NCBI RefSeq assembly: GCF_014529535.1
Contig: NW_023503292.1
Location: 1,337,354 to 1,401,353 of the forward strand
Direction of reading: 5' to 3'
Source: Bradysia coprophila
Lineage: Eukaryota > Arthropoda > Insecta > Diptera > Sciaridae
Length of the DNA: 64,000 bases
The notes beneath the pieces were generated by a model, which ran no database searches, was not told the origin of the DNA, and saw only the letters and a list, made by a program, of their open reading frames with translations. Below, in pieces: positions 35,902-60,303 of this stretch. Every line of letters starts with the position of its first letter. Position 1 is the stretch's first letter. The translations under genes were made by a program, and so were the position numbers.

Positions 35902-37170
35902 TAATTCTCTCAAAAATATGCTCTGGCAAGAATGGAATACATAAAACCTCACCACCTACTAATTATTCGCTGCGATGCATATAATAAGCAGTTTATTAAT
36001 ATCTGGATGACATACGCTCATTTTTTGTCCTACAAACTTTTGCACAATATGAAGACGAAAAATGGCACCAAACTTAAGCAAACGCATTAATGCATTTCAT
36101 TCGAGTACCGATTCTTTTCTGCTATGACTGATGGAAAAATTGGATCATGTCGATTATATTCTTGTCAGTGTAAGATGTAACTAATCTAACTAATTTTGAT
36201 GATGTAATTTTGGTACTACTTTCTCAAGTCATTACGGCCACCTGTATTGTACGGGCAATGAAGCAAATAACTTATTCAGTTTTTAATATTGTTCGTATGT
36301 GCGGTGTGATCAACCTTATTTTCTTAATGGGAAAATGATGTTTGTTGACGCTTCGTCAAATGACAGTTCGGGGTAGAAATTTTTTATTTTCTTCCCTCTT
36401 TTTTTTGACAGACTTTTCTCCACCGAACTGTCACCTTTGTTTTAAAAAATAGTGGAACAAATTTATTGTTTTGTGAGGAAAGACGTTTCACACATATGAA
36501 AAACGTTGCGTTCACGTCTGGAAGAAAATAGGAAATTCTCGCTCCGCTCAAAACGCTAAACTTTGCTCTGGGTGGAATTTTCAAATTTCTTCCATCGGTA
36601 AATAAAAAACTATCGTAAAATTTGTGAAACAGAAATAATTCTAAAAATGACCAAATAGTGTGCCATTTCTACGCTTTTCTTATAAATACATCCACTGAAA
36701 CAAAACGATGTCTTATTCCCTTGACTGAAAGTCAGGGTCTTACACCAGAAAATACCGAAATATGTGGGTAACAAAAAAGTTCACTGTGACTGAAATGTAT
36801 GAAATGGTATGAAAAACGTTAAATGTGGGTAACTAAAAATCGTTGAGGGCACGATAACTTGAGTAATTTTTAACCAATTTGGATGATTCTTTTTTTTTAA
36901 TTTTTGGAGGTAAAATACCGAGGCTAAGTTCGAAGATGGACTATGTGGGACGAAGGATCTGGAAGCTATCGAAGAAAAACAGGATTTTACACTGTTGATT
37001 ATAGCCTCAATCGAAAAAGATTACTTTGATGAAATTTGATTTTGTTGCGTAGTGTGTGTAAATCGTATAAGTATGTTTTCGATAATGTGCATGTTACAAG
37101 TAGAAAGAAAAATTTCGGCACTACATGCACAGCCTCTAACCGGTAAACATTTCTTGTTAGTGAACTGCTA
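35902..37170. other. Intergenic AT-rich DNA with a short repeat
   Basis: No gene. About 36520-36602 (GGAAGAAAATAGGAAATT .. TTCCATCGGTAAA) recurs at about 60592-60675. Confidence 0.45.
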
Positions 37171-37177
37171 ACAATTT

Positions 37178-37585
37178 AATAGTTGACAATCAAATTGATA
37201 GTTGACTATCAACTTTGATAGTCAACTATCAAGTTGTTAGTCAACTATCAAATTTGATAGTCAACTATCAAGTTGATAGTCAACTATCAAATTTGATAGT
37301 TGACTAACAACTTGATAGTTGACTAACAACTTGATAGTTGACTATCAAACTTGATAGTTGACTATCAAATTTGATAGTTGACTAACAACTTGATAGTTGA
37401 CTATCAAAGTTGATAGTCAACTATCAATTTGATAGTTGACTATCAACTTGATAGTTGACTATCAAATTTGATAGTTGACTATCAACTTGATAGTTGACTA
37501 TCAAATTTGATAGTTGACTAACAACTTGATAGTTGACTATCAAATTTGATAGTTGACTAACAACTTGATAGTTGACTAACAAATT
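37178..37585. repeat. Palindromic satellite of TTGATAGTTGACTATCAA units
   Basis: About twenty repeats of roughly 20 bp, each itself nearly palindromic (TTGATAGTTGACTATCAA or the variant with CTAACAA). Successive units differ by one or two bases and by a central A/T-rich linker. There are no spacers of unique sequence, so this is not a CRISPR-type array. The whole block could fold in many registers. Confidence 0.9.
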
Positions 37586-37811
37586 TAATGCGTCTACTAC
37601 CAAAGAAAGATGTTTTTTTTACTCAAGGTCTTACGGCAGAAAAATGTCATGAGCACACTATGATTGAAAAGTGTAGAAAATTTTATGAAAAACGTAGATG
37701 TAACCATCATTCTTTGTAGGCAATATAAGAAATAAGTCATTCTCAACAAATTTCTGAATATTTTTTTTAAATTCATTATTCCAACAATCAAACAAAATAT
37801 GTTGCAACTCC

Positions 37812-37869
37812 CATACGAGCGGGAAGTTTGCGGCCAGAGCGAAGCGAGGGCCGTAATTCTCACGAGTCG
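37812..37869 (+). repeat. 58-bp direct repeat, copy 1
   Basis: Runs from CATACGAG to ACGAGTCG and contains AGAGCGAAGCGAGGGCCGTA. The second copy is at 38535-38592, and similarity continues upstream (CAATCAAACA). Confidence 0.75.
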
Positions 37870-38039
37870 TAATAATTTTATGGGATATTATATTCGACCA
37901 ATAGAAAAATTCAATTTTACCGATAAAAATAATAAAATACCGATAGAAATGTGGTACATGTCGCTGGCACCTCTTCAGTAAATCAGTAAAAAATAAAAAA
38001 ATGTCTTTCGTTTACTCTTTGTCGATTTTGGAAATATAA

Positions 38040-38262
38040 AGCAAAGGCGGGTCGTTCCTAGCGAATTCATCCTTTTATAAAATGTAACGAGAAGGCGTTT
38101 TGTTCGTTCCAAGGGAATTCATCCTTCTACAAAATGTAATGAGAAGGCGTTCTGTTCGTTCCTAGGGAATTCATCCTTTTACAAAATGTAACTTAAAGAC
38201 ATTTTGTTCGTTCCTAGGGAAATTCATCCTTCTACGGAATGTAACTTAAAGATGTTTTGTCG
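38040..38262 (+). repeat. Tandem repeat of about 60 bp, four units
   Basis: Each unit has TCGTTCC(T/A)AGGGAATTCATCC followed by TACAAAATGTAA and a GGCGTTTTGT-type end. The same unit occurs once or twice at 53888-53965 in the centre of the foldback element. Confidence 0.8.
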
Positions 38263-38534
38263 TTTTCTGAATCGACAAAAGTGAAGAAACGAAAAAAAAA
38301 ATTAATTAATTTATCGGTCGTTTATTACCATCCACATTTTATTCACGAGTGACGGTTTTGTAAAATACCGGGGACTTCCTTTTTGTACAAAACTGTAAGA
38401 GAAGAACATCTATCGGTTTTTTTTAATTTTTTACCAAAGTGAAAGCGTCCTCTCATCGTTCCACATTTGTAAAACTTCGCATCTACTCTGATTAAATATG
38501 ACAAAATGGCAATCAAACAGAATAATAGATAGCT

Positions 38535-38592
38535 CATACGAGTGGGAAGTTTGCGGCCAGAGCGAAGCGAGGGCCGTAATTCACACGAGTCG
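38535..38592 (+). repeat. 58-bp direct repeat, copy 2
   Basis: Second copy of 37812-37869, differing at a few positions. The two copies bracket the 60-bp tandem repeat and may be ends of one element or two related short elements. Confidence 0.7.
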
Positions 38593-38817
38593 CATTTTAT
38601 TTACGATTTGTGGTTGATTGAAAATCTTGCTGCAAATTTATAAGAAAAATGAGAACTCAAAGATCATTCGGTCTTCGTAGGTTTATTTGAAAAACTTTTT
38701 CTGTCAAATTTCGTTGTAATGTTTAGAGTAATCGATATATTAAATGTAGGCATTTGTATCAGTGATGCTTCGGAAGTTCAACAATGAAATTGGCCAAAAA
38801 TATATTGAAAAAATTGT

Positions 38818-38856
38818 CAGTCAAGGGACCTGACCCGCCCAAAAGGTGGGACCTAG
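38818..38856 (+). mobile_element. Candidate Helitron-like 3' end, copy 2
   Basis: Same organisation as 10394-10432: CAGTCAAGGGACC, a stem-loop (CCCGCC, loop CAAAA, GGTGGG), then CTAG and T. Stem bases differ from copy 1 but still pair, with one G-T wobble. Confidence 0.45.
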
Positions 38857-39176
38857 TTATAGGTTGTGTATAGTTGTGTATACTGAAAGAAACTTGACCA
38901 ATTGAACCGTCCGACACTCAATTCACCCTATTTTCACATACAATATTGTGAATCAAAACAAAATAAACACCAATGTGCTGACCTAAACAAATGATAAAGA
39001 AAAACGTATTTTTTTTTGTTCGTTTCGTTCGTAAAATATAATACTTGAATCCATCGTATTCCATCAGTCGTATTTAGTAAATTACGTGTGTAGCACCATT
39101 CACAGTGGAGGGAAAATTGTAAAGAAATTTTTGGATGAAAATACTTTAAAAATTATTAAAAATTTTATTCGTTTTG
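38857..39176 (+). other. Upstream region of the cathepsin F-like gene
   Basis: AT-rich. It must include promoter and 5' UTR; no core element is recognised. Confidence 0.35.
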
Positions 39177-49856
<10,680 letters not shown>

Positions 49857-49980
49857 ATGTGACGCTGCGGAACGGGGAGAAAATGTTGAAATTATTGAAG
49901 CAATCTCATTAGCCATTCGGAACAACAGTGCCAAATATATTTTTTTTAGTGTCAAAACATATTTATCAAAACCACGACAT

Positions 49981-49986
49981 TTTATT
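49981..49986 (-). terminator. Poly(A) signal of IFT70
   Basis: TTTATT on plus is AATAAA on the gene strand, 78 bp past the stop at 50064. Confidence 0.55.
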
Positions 49987-50005
49987 TAGAGAGAGTGAGA
50001 CAAAA

Positions 50006-50011
50006 AATAAA
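50006..50011 (+). terminator. Poly(A) signal of the cathepsin F-like gene
   Basis: AATAAA, 150 bp after the stop codon and beyond the opposing IFT70 signal, so the two 3' UTRs probably overlap. Confidence 0.6.
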
Positions 50012-50063
50012 ATTGGAAAAAGTTTTAATTTCTGAATCCGGAAAATTTTGTTACTCTGCGGCG

Positions 50064-52959
50064 TTAATCATATTCCATGATTTTTAGCAGCAAAGCTCGT
50101 AGCTTACGAGACTCAACGCCAATGGTCTGGGGTTCCTCGATCTTGTCGTCGATCTGGCTCGTTAGAACTGATGGTATAGACAGTCCGAACACTACAAAAA
50201 GTAAAATTGCAGAAATCATGATGGACAAAGTAAGGGAACAGTTGCAGTATCGTCTTACCTTCGCAAGTGTGCAAGAAGTTCAACACCTCCATAATTGCAA
50301 CCGATGGCAAAACGACAGCTTGCTTAGCAAATGCAGTTAACAACCCAAGAACACACCGTTTAACATGCAACCAAGTATCGGCACACAGACGAGGTCCCAC
50401 TCCACCGTCTAATGCGTGTGCAATGCGCGACAAACCGAATTCGTAATTGTTCTTTGCACAGTACAGCGTTCTTGAAATTAGATTTGAGATATATCAGATG
50501 CAGTGGCTAAGACCATCATCATTTACCCGATGACTAAATTCACAATACAAAGGTGAAGACATTGACCATTGGCGCTACCCTTTCTCTCTTCAGCTCGTTC
50601 CACTTTTCTCATCAATTCCTCTGCCTCCTCATTCTGAGTGGTCATAATGTAAGCAACGCATAAATTCGCCAAAACAGCTGCCGAAACCGATAGAATCTGT
50701 AAGAGTCAAAGTGACGATTAATTCATTCGTTCGAAGAACGTCAAAAATCTCTTAACATCGTCATAGTTCTGTCGCACAACCGGTTCGTAGAATGCTGCCG
50801 CTTCCTTGTATTTGTCACCACGCATGAATAGAACGTGGGCAGCATGCAGTTGCCAATGTGGAGTCTCACCGCAAAATTCAGCGCTTGCATGGAATTCTCG
50901 TTCGGCACCAGCAAAATCATCATCTCGCCAAGGGAGCCATGCTCTGGCCATGGCAACAGGTAGATAACTAAAAAGAAGAGAATCTTAGGATGCATATCCG
51001 ATAGAGACGACATCCACAATTACTTCTCCAAAGCCGTCTCGTATTCCTTAAGCGTTTTCCTCAACGATTCTTGATCCGAATTAACACGGTATTCTTGCAC
51101 TTTTGCTGACAGTGAACGTAATCGGCCGGCTAATTGTGACGATAGAACTCCTAGTTTTTCTTCAGCGTCTTCGGGTGACGTTTGAACGGTAATCAGGGCA
51201 TCTAGTAGATCATACAAGTACTGCAAGACAATATTTTAGAAGTACCTTCATGGAACATGGAGTCATGACGACCAGAGACTTACAGGAGACAAATATTTAT
51301 ACGTTAGATGCGCGTGTTCTGCTAGCATATCAGCTGCAGTATCATACATTTCATGTTTACAGCACAGCAGTAGTATGTTAGCAAACGTTTCCGGCGGACA
51401 AGCGGGCGGACCCAATTCCAGTAAAAAAGCCAGTCGTCGCAATCCGGTTCCTGTTCCCGAAGTGTCAGTCAATGAGAGATTGTGTAGTGTTACAGGATCC
51501 AACTCTGGCTCCGATCTCGGTGGCAGATCTATTAAAGCTTCTCGCGCTCCCTCCACTACAAATAAACGACAAAAATTACCGAAACTTATAAACGTTGCGC
51601 CGGTCACACCAAGCCTACAATTTCCTTCTTGATATTCGATAGCAGCTTTAAGATTTAAACTTTGAGCCAATCCGGATAGGGCTAGAGAAGGCGGATTTCC
51701 AACACTTCGAGCACCTCCTTCAGTCTCAGCTTGAGCGCCAATTCCGAGTTCGGGATGATTCCGGATTCCACGTTCCACGATTTCAGCTAGAAAGAAAAGA
51801 CGTTGAAATCGCTGTCTATGTTCGCTAACTCAGTTTCAAAACTGTGCTACCGATGTAATTCATAGCTTGGGCGTTTTCTCTCTTCCGGAAATGACATAAA
51901 GCTGCATTGTATGCGATTAATGGATTGAAGCCACCGGTTTGAAGAGCTGCATTGAATCTCTGCAAAGCCCTGTCGTGTGCATTAGCCTAAATATTCACAA
52001 CAATTAATTAAAAATGATCAATACAGATGGCCAACATAAACTGAAAACCATCAGCAACCCGCACCTGATACAACAAACATCCCTCGTCATTTAACGTAGA
52101 TTCGTGTGACACTTTTCTCTGTAACAAAATTGATTGAGCACCGGCATAATCTTCATTCGAATACCGTATAGCACTTTGTAGCTGGAGAACCTTTTCTTTA
52201 AGATTTTCATCCGTTATTTGAGTGGTGTTCTTGAATGCTTCATCGAACAAGCCGGATTGGAACAACGACTGGGCGTAGCTGAGTCTATGCAATTTCAGGA
52301 CATGTTTTAGTATTGAAGAAAATCGAATCATATTTCCGTGGATTACCTGTACTCCTGAACGCCGGGCTTAAGAAGGCAGAGTTGCTCGTAGCAGTTGGAT
52401 GCTTCGACAAATTCCTGGCATTGATAATAACAGTAACCCAGCAGGGATAGACCTGCTCTCGTTGTACATGACTCTGGCAAATTGTTTAATAATGTTACAA
52501 CGTCAATGAAACGCTCCTCTTTGATCTGAAATCATTGAATTTTCTTCTTTACTGCCTCACAATCCGGGGTAACCGGGATAACAACATTGTGAATATGAAT
52601 ATGTGAATATGTGGGTTTAATGCGGTACGACAGGTGGCATAATACGTAAATTATAATGGTTGTGGTGTTGTATGAATAAATTGAATTAATTAGCCAGCAC
52701 ATTAATTGTACAATTTTACGGAACGAATTCAAATAGTGAACTTCTGTTGCAGGCAGAGCCGAATGTTGCGAAATATTTCACTGAATTTCCCCAAAGTTAG
52801 TAAATTTTATAATGAAATTTAGTGAAATAACTCTCAATATTAGGCTCTATCTGCAACAGAAATTCAGCAAAAGCGGGTAGAAAATCACTTTCGGGTATAA
52901 ATTACCAGATTGTAAACTACTTTTGTGTATTCGCCATCCTTAACATTTTGGGAAAACAT
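50064..52959 (-). CDS. IFT70: Intraflagellar transport protein IFT70 (TTC30)
   Basis: Eleven minus-strand exons close in frame to 648 residues (human TTC30A 665): 52906-52959, 52347-52525, 52065-52284, 51851-51986, 51619-51786, 51284-51555, 51024-51220, 50757-50967, 50527-50696, 50259-50470 and 50064-50191. Family landmarks: KDGEYTKVVYNL start, RAGLSLLGYCYYQ, YAQSLFQSGLFDEA, ERGIRNHPELGIG, REALIDLPPRSEPELDPVTL, HVLFMRGDKYKEAAAFYEP, VLANLCVAYIMTTQNEEAEELM and ESRKLRALLLKI near the end. These are tetratricopeptide repeats of the IFT-B core subunit that wraps IFT52 and is needed to build cilia. One 63-bp intron (51556-51618) is free of in-frame stops and is supported as an intron only by loss of family similarity. 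Stop codons of this gene and the cathepsin are about 210 bp apart. Confidence 0.95.
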
Positions 52960-53281
52960 ATCGTTTTGGTTGAGTAGAAACTGGTATAAAATAACATAAA
53001 ATCCGGACAAGCATAGAATACATAATGTTGTCGCATACCGTTGTCATGGTAACTTTAAAAATGTTTCAGTTATTTCCATGCCATCTTCCGGATAACTAAA
53101 TCGTCAATTAGCCACTACGAAAATGTCTGACACCAAAATGAAAACAAAGAGAATTGGTTAGAAACAGTAAGCTAAGGCTCTCGGCGACTTCTTGGTGTTT
53201 TTGTAGAATGTAAGAAGAGACGGGCACACACCTTATAATAAGTAAATATGATTTTGTGGTACCACTCTCCGAAGGCACATG
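52960..53281 (-). other. IFT70 upstream region
   Basis: Only about 320 bp separate the IFT70 ATG from the foldback element, so the promoter must lie here, inside the element, or beyond it. No core motif is recognised. Confidence 0.4.
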
Positions 53282-55568
53282 TCCGAAGATAGTCCAAGTC
53301 CAAAAGTTAGAACCCGCCTCCTGTAGAAGAAAAGACCCGCCTCTTTTCAATTTAAGTTCAAATGTTAACGTTAAAGGTGTGTCTAATTTAAGTGAAATAG
53401 GCGTGTCTTTAAAACCGGCAGTCTATTTGAATAAAATAAAATATTTCTTACCGATTCTGGACTATCCAACTTTTTTCGCGAGTCTTATTTCTGGACTGTC
53501 CAAATTTTTCTTCGACTCTTATTTCTGGACGGTCCAATTTTCACCTTACGAATCCATTCTGGACTGTCCAACTTTTTTGCGAGTCTTATTTCTGGACTGT
53601 CCAACTTTTTTCGCGAGTCTTATTTCTGGACTGTCCAACTTTTTCTTCGACTCTTATTTCTGGACAGTCCAATTTTCTTCTTACGAATCAATTCTGGACT
53701 CTCCAACCAATACCAATTTTAATTGTACATAAAAAGCGTTTTAACACGCCGAGCGATCCGGCCCATTGCCCCGTAGCGAAGCGGAGGGCCGCAATGCGAG
53801 CCGGGCGCCGGAACGGTGTCGGTAACTTAGGAGTTAATTTTTTTTCTCTCGCATCGTCTAATAATTAGTCTGTGTGAAGGCGTTAGCTCGTTCCTAGGGA
53901 ATTCATCCTTTTACGAAATTTAACGTAAAGGCGTTTTGTTCCAAACCTAGGGAATTCAACCTTTTATTGATTCGTAAGTATAAAATTGGACTGTCCAGAA
54001 ATAAGACTCGCAAAGAAAGTTGGACAGTCCAGAATGGATTCGTAAGTAGAAAATTGGACTGTCCAGAAATAAGACTCGCGAAAAAATGTGGACAGTCCAG
54101 AATTGATTTGTAAGAAAAAAATTGGACTGTCCAGAAATAAGAGTCGAAGAAAAAGTTGGACAGTCCCGAAATAAGACTCGCGAAAAAAGTTGGACAGTCC
54201 AGAATTGATTCGTAAGTAGAAAATTGGACTGTCCAGAAATAAGAGTCGAAGAAAAAGTTGGACAGTCCAGAAATAAGACTCGCGAAAAAAGTTGGACAGT
54301 CCAGAAATAAGACTCGCGAAAAAAGTTGGACAGTCCAGAATTGATTCGTAAGTAGAAAATTGGACTGTCCAGAAATAAGAGTCGAAGAAAAAGTTGGACA
54401 GTCCAGAAATAAGACTCGCGAAAAAAGTTGGACAGTCCAGAAATAAGACTCGCGAAAAAAGTTGGACAGTCCAGAAATACGACTCGCGAAAAAAGTTGGA
54501 CTGTCCAGAAATAAGAGTCAAAGAAAAAGTTGGACAGTCCAGAAATAAGACTCGCGAAAAAAGTTGGACAGTCCAGAATTGATTCGTAAGTAGAAAATTG
54601 GACTGTCCAGAAATAAGAGTCGAAGAAAAAGTTGGACAGGTCAGAAATAAGACTCGCGAAAAAAGTTGGACAGTCCAGAAATAAGACTCGCGAAAAAAGT
54701 TGGACAGTCCAGAAATACGACTCGCGAAAAAAGTTGGACTGTCCAGAAATAAGAGTCAAAGAAAAAGTTGGACAGTCCAGAATTGATTCGTAAGTAGAAA
54801 ATTGGACTGTCCAGAAATAAGAGTCGAAGAAAAAGTTGGACAGTCCAGAAATAAGACTAGCGAAAAAAGTTGGACAGTCCAGAATTGATTCGTAAGTAGA
54901 AAATTGGACTGTCCAGAAATAAGAGTCGAAGAAAAAGTTGGACAGTCCAGAAAGAAGACTCGCGAAAAAAGTTGGACAGTCCAGAAATAAGACTCGCGAA
55001 AAAAGTTGGACAGTCCAGAATTGATTCGTAAGTAGAAAATTGGACTGTCCAGAAATAAGAGTCGAAGAAAAAGTTGGACAGTCCAGAAATAAGACTCGCG
55101 AAAAAAGTTGGACAGTCCAGAATTGATTCGTAAGTAGAAAATTGGACTGTCCAGAAATAAGAGTCGAAGAAAAAGTTGGACAGTCCAGAAATAAGACTCG
55201 CGAAAAAAGTTGGACAGTCCAGAATTGATTCGTAAGTAGAAAATTGGACTGTCCAGAAATAAGAGTCGAAGAAAAAGTTGGACAGTCCAGAAATAAGACT
55301 CGCGAAAAAAGTTGGACAGTCCAGAAATAAGACTCGCGAAAAAAGTTGGACAGTCCAGAAATAAGACTCGCGAAAAAAGTTGGACAGTCCAGAATCGGTA
55401 AGAAATATTTTATTTTATTAAAATGGACTGCCTGTTTTAAAGACACGGCTATTTCACTTAAATTAGACACACCTTTAACGTTAACATTATGAACTTAAAT
55501 TGAAAAGAGGCTGGTCCTTTCTTCTACAGGAGGCGGGTTCTAAATTTTGGACTTGGACTAAGTTCGGA
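53282..55568. mobile_element. Foldback-like transposon with palindromic minisatellite arms
   Basis: Outer inverted repeats of about 178 bp (53282-53460 and 55391-55568) share GTTAACGTTAAAGGTGTGTC and AATATTTCTTACCGATTC in opposite orientation. Inside each lies a minisatellite with a unit of about 34 bp in opposite orientation: left 53455-53706 (about 7 units), right 53970-55394 (about 42). Each unit contains CTGGAC(A/T)GTCCAG, itself a 13-bp palindrome. The centre (53707-53969) has a GC-rich segment (GCCCCGTAGCGAAGCGGAGG) and the unit shared with 38040-38262. The structure matches Drosophila FB-type elements in plan; homology is not shown. Confidence 0.8.
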
Positions 55569-55740
55569 GATATCCGAAGGCAACAGAAATCATAATATGT
55601 ACACCTGTACACCATTGTATATTTCGGACTGTGTCTTTGCTTTGAGCGGTTGTCCGGAGATCGCTCAGGTGGCATTCGATGCTGGGTCATCATAGCTAAG
55701 CAACGCACAGCGTTTCGGTGTGGTAACTTACTGCTCCCCG

Positions 55741-55856
55741 AACAAAGTGTCCCAGAATTGCATTCTCAACGGAAGAGACATACAGTTGACACAAGTGTTT
55801 GCTTAGAATATCATTTTTCTGCGGCTTAGTCAATAACAAATTTCGAGTCTTCGCGC
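55741..55856 (-). other. Possible unassigned coding exon
   Basis: On the minus strand, between an acceptor-like AAAAATCAG and a donor-like GTAAGT, an open frame reads NLLLTKPQKNDILSKHLCQL..VENAILGHFVRGA. An upstream ATG frame (56100 downward: DREKIAKQINKLLNILKK) could precede it, with a possible phase-compatible donor. I do not recognise the protein, and the next exon would have to lie beyond the foldback element. It may be chance. Confidence 0.25.
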
Positions 55857-56387
55857 TGATTTTTCATATAAAATAAATCTTACGAAACGAAGTGTAGTTG
55901 TAGTAGAAGAGAAGCCAGAAAAACCAACCTAGCAAAAATGAAAATTTTAATAAAATCTGCAGAAAATCTGGTACGCTGATTTTGAGCGTTTTAAGTGTCA
56001 CATTATAGGACAAAAAGTGAATAATTTTTTTTAGTATATTTAATAATTTGTTAATCTGTTTAGCAATCTTTTCCCTATCGACAGTAGTAGTAACACACAA
56101 ACAACACGACTGGATAGAGCAGATATATATTAGTTAACTAATGTGCATCTTAATTTCTTGTTTAAAAAAAAAAAACAACAACAACAACATTTATTTGGCA
56201 TCTCAATTCAATAACATTGGATGTGTGTGAATAAAAAATAATAATAGTTGCTACCGAACAAAAAAAAATGGTATAGACATCAACGTTGTATAAACGTCAG
56301 AAATTGAACCAGAATTGCCAAAATTCCATTGTATTCTGGATAACACAGATATTATATTCTGGAAAAAAAGCCTCGAAAATCGCTACT

Positions 56388-59870
<3,483 letters not shown>

Positions 59871-60036
59871 CATTGCGGTGAACCATTTTGTTTGTAAAAT
59901 TGTTGCCTTTCAATTTGCTACACCACATCCATTTGTATATATAAATCTGTTTTGTTATGTGCTGTGCATTTTTTCTTTTTCTTTTTGAAACACGACAACA
60001 TACCAAAAAAATGTAAAACCAGAAATGTATTTTTAC

Positions 60037-60198
60037 TTATTGGGCTGGATGAGGAAGCGCTTTCAAATTTTGTTCCATGATTTTATAGACATCACGTAAC
60101 TTTGGGTCCCTTACATGGCCACGGTTTAAAATCTTTGCCGTTACACTACAAAAAGCATTAGTTTTGCGACTTTCATTTTTGCGCCCGTTTGAAGGCAT
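60037..60198 (-). CDS. Small hypothetical ORF, 53 residues
   Basis: ATG at 60198 opens a basic 53-codon frame (MPSNGRKNESRK .. VYKIMEQNLKALPHPAQ) ending at 60037, convergent with the prolyl hydroxylase. The frame stays open upstream to 60303. The sequence has a protein-like, amphipathic second half, but I do not recognise it. It may be a small gene, a terminal exon or chance. Confidence 0.3.
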   Translation of the reverse strand: MPSNGRKNESRKTNAFCSVTAKILNRGHVRDPKLRDVYKIMEQNLKALPHPAQ

Positions 60199-60303
60199 TT
60201 TGCTACCAAATGACGAATAGAATTTAAACGTGCCTGACAAATTGATCAATACAATTTTTTGTTGCAATTTAACCTTCTTCGTTTGGCACCAAAATACCTT
60301 CAA

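Noticed and set aside
37178-37585. CRISPR-like array
   Set aside because: Units are contiguous with no unique spacers, are palindromic, and the genome is eukaryotic.
51263-51778. Single 171-codon exon for IFT70
   Set aside because: The 21-residue segment CRLGV..FCRLF has no counterpart in the family and is bounded by GTAGGC and TTTGTAG with matching phase, so I split it with a 63-bp intron.
53956-55470. 504-codon open frame on the minus strand (repeating WTVQ / LDCPTF / ISGLSN peptides)
   Set aside because: It is the foldback minisatellite read through. The unit is about 34 bp, so the peptide cycles through three frames, and two frames are open over the same stretch. No start, domain or codon signature of a gene.
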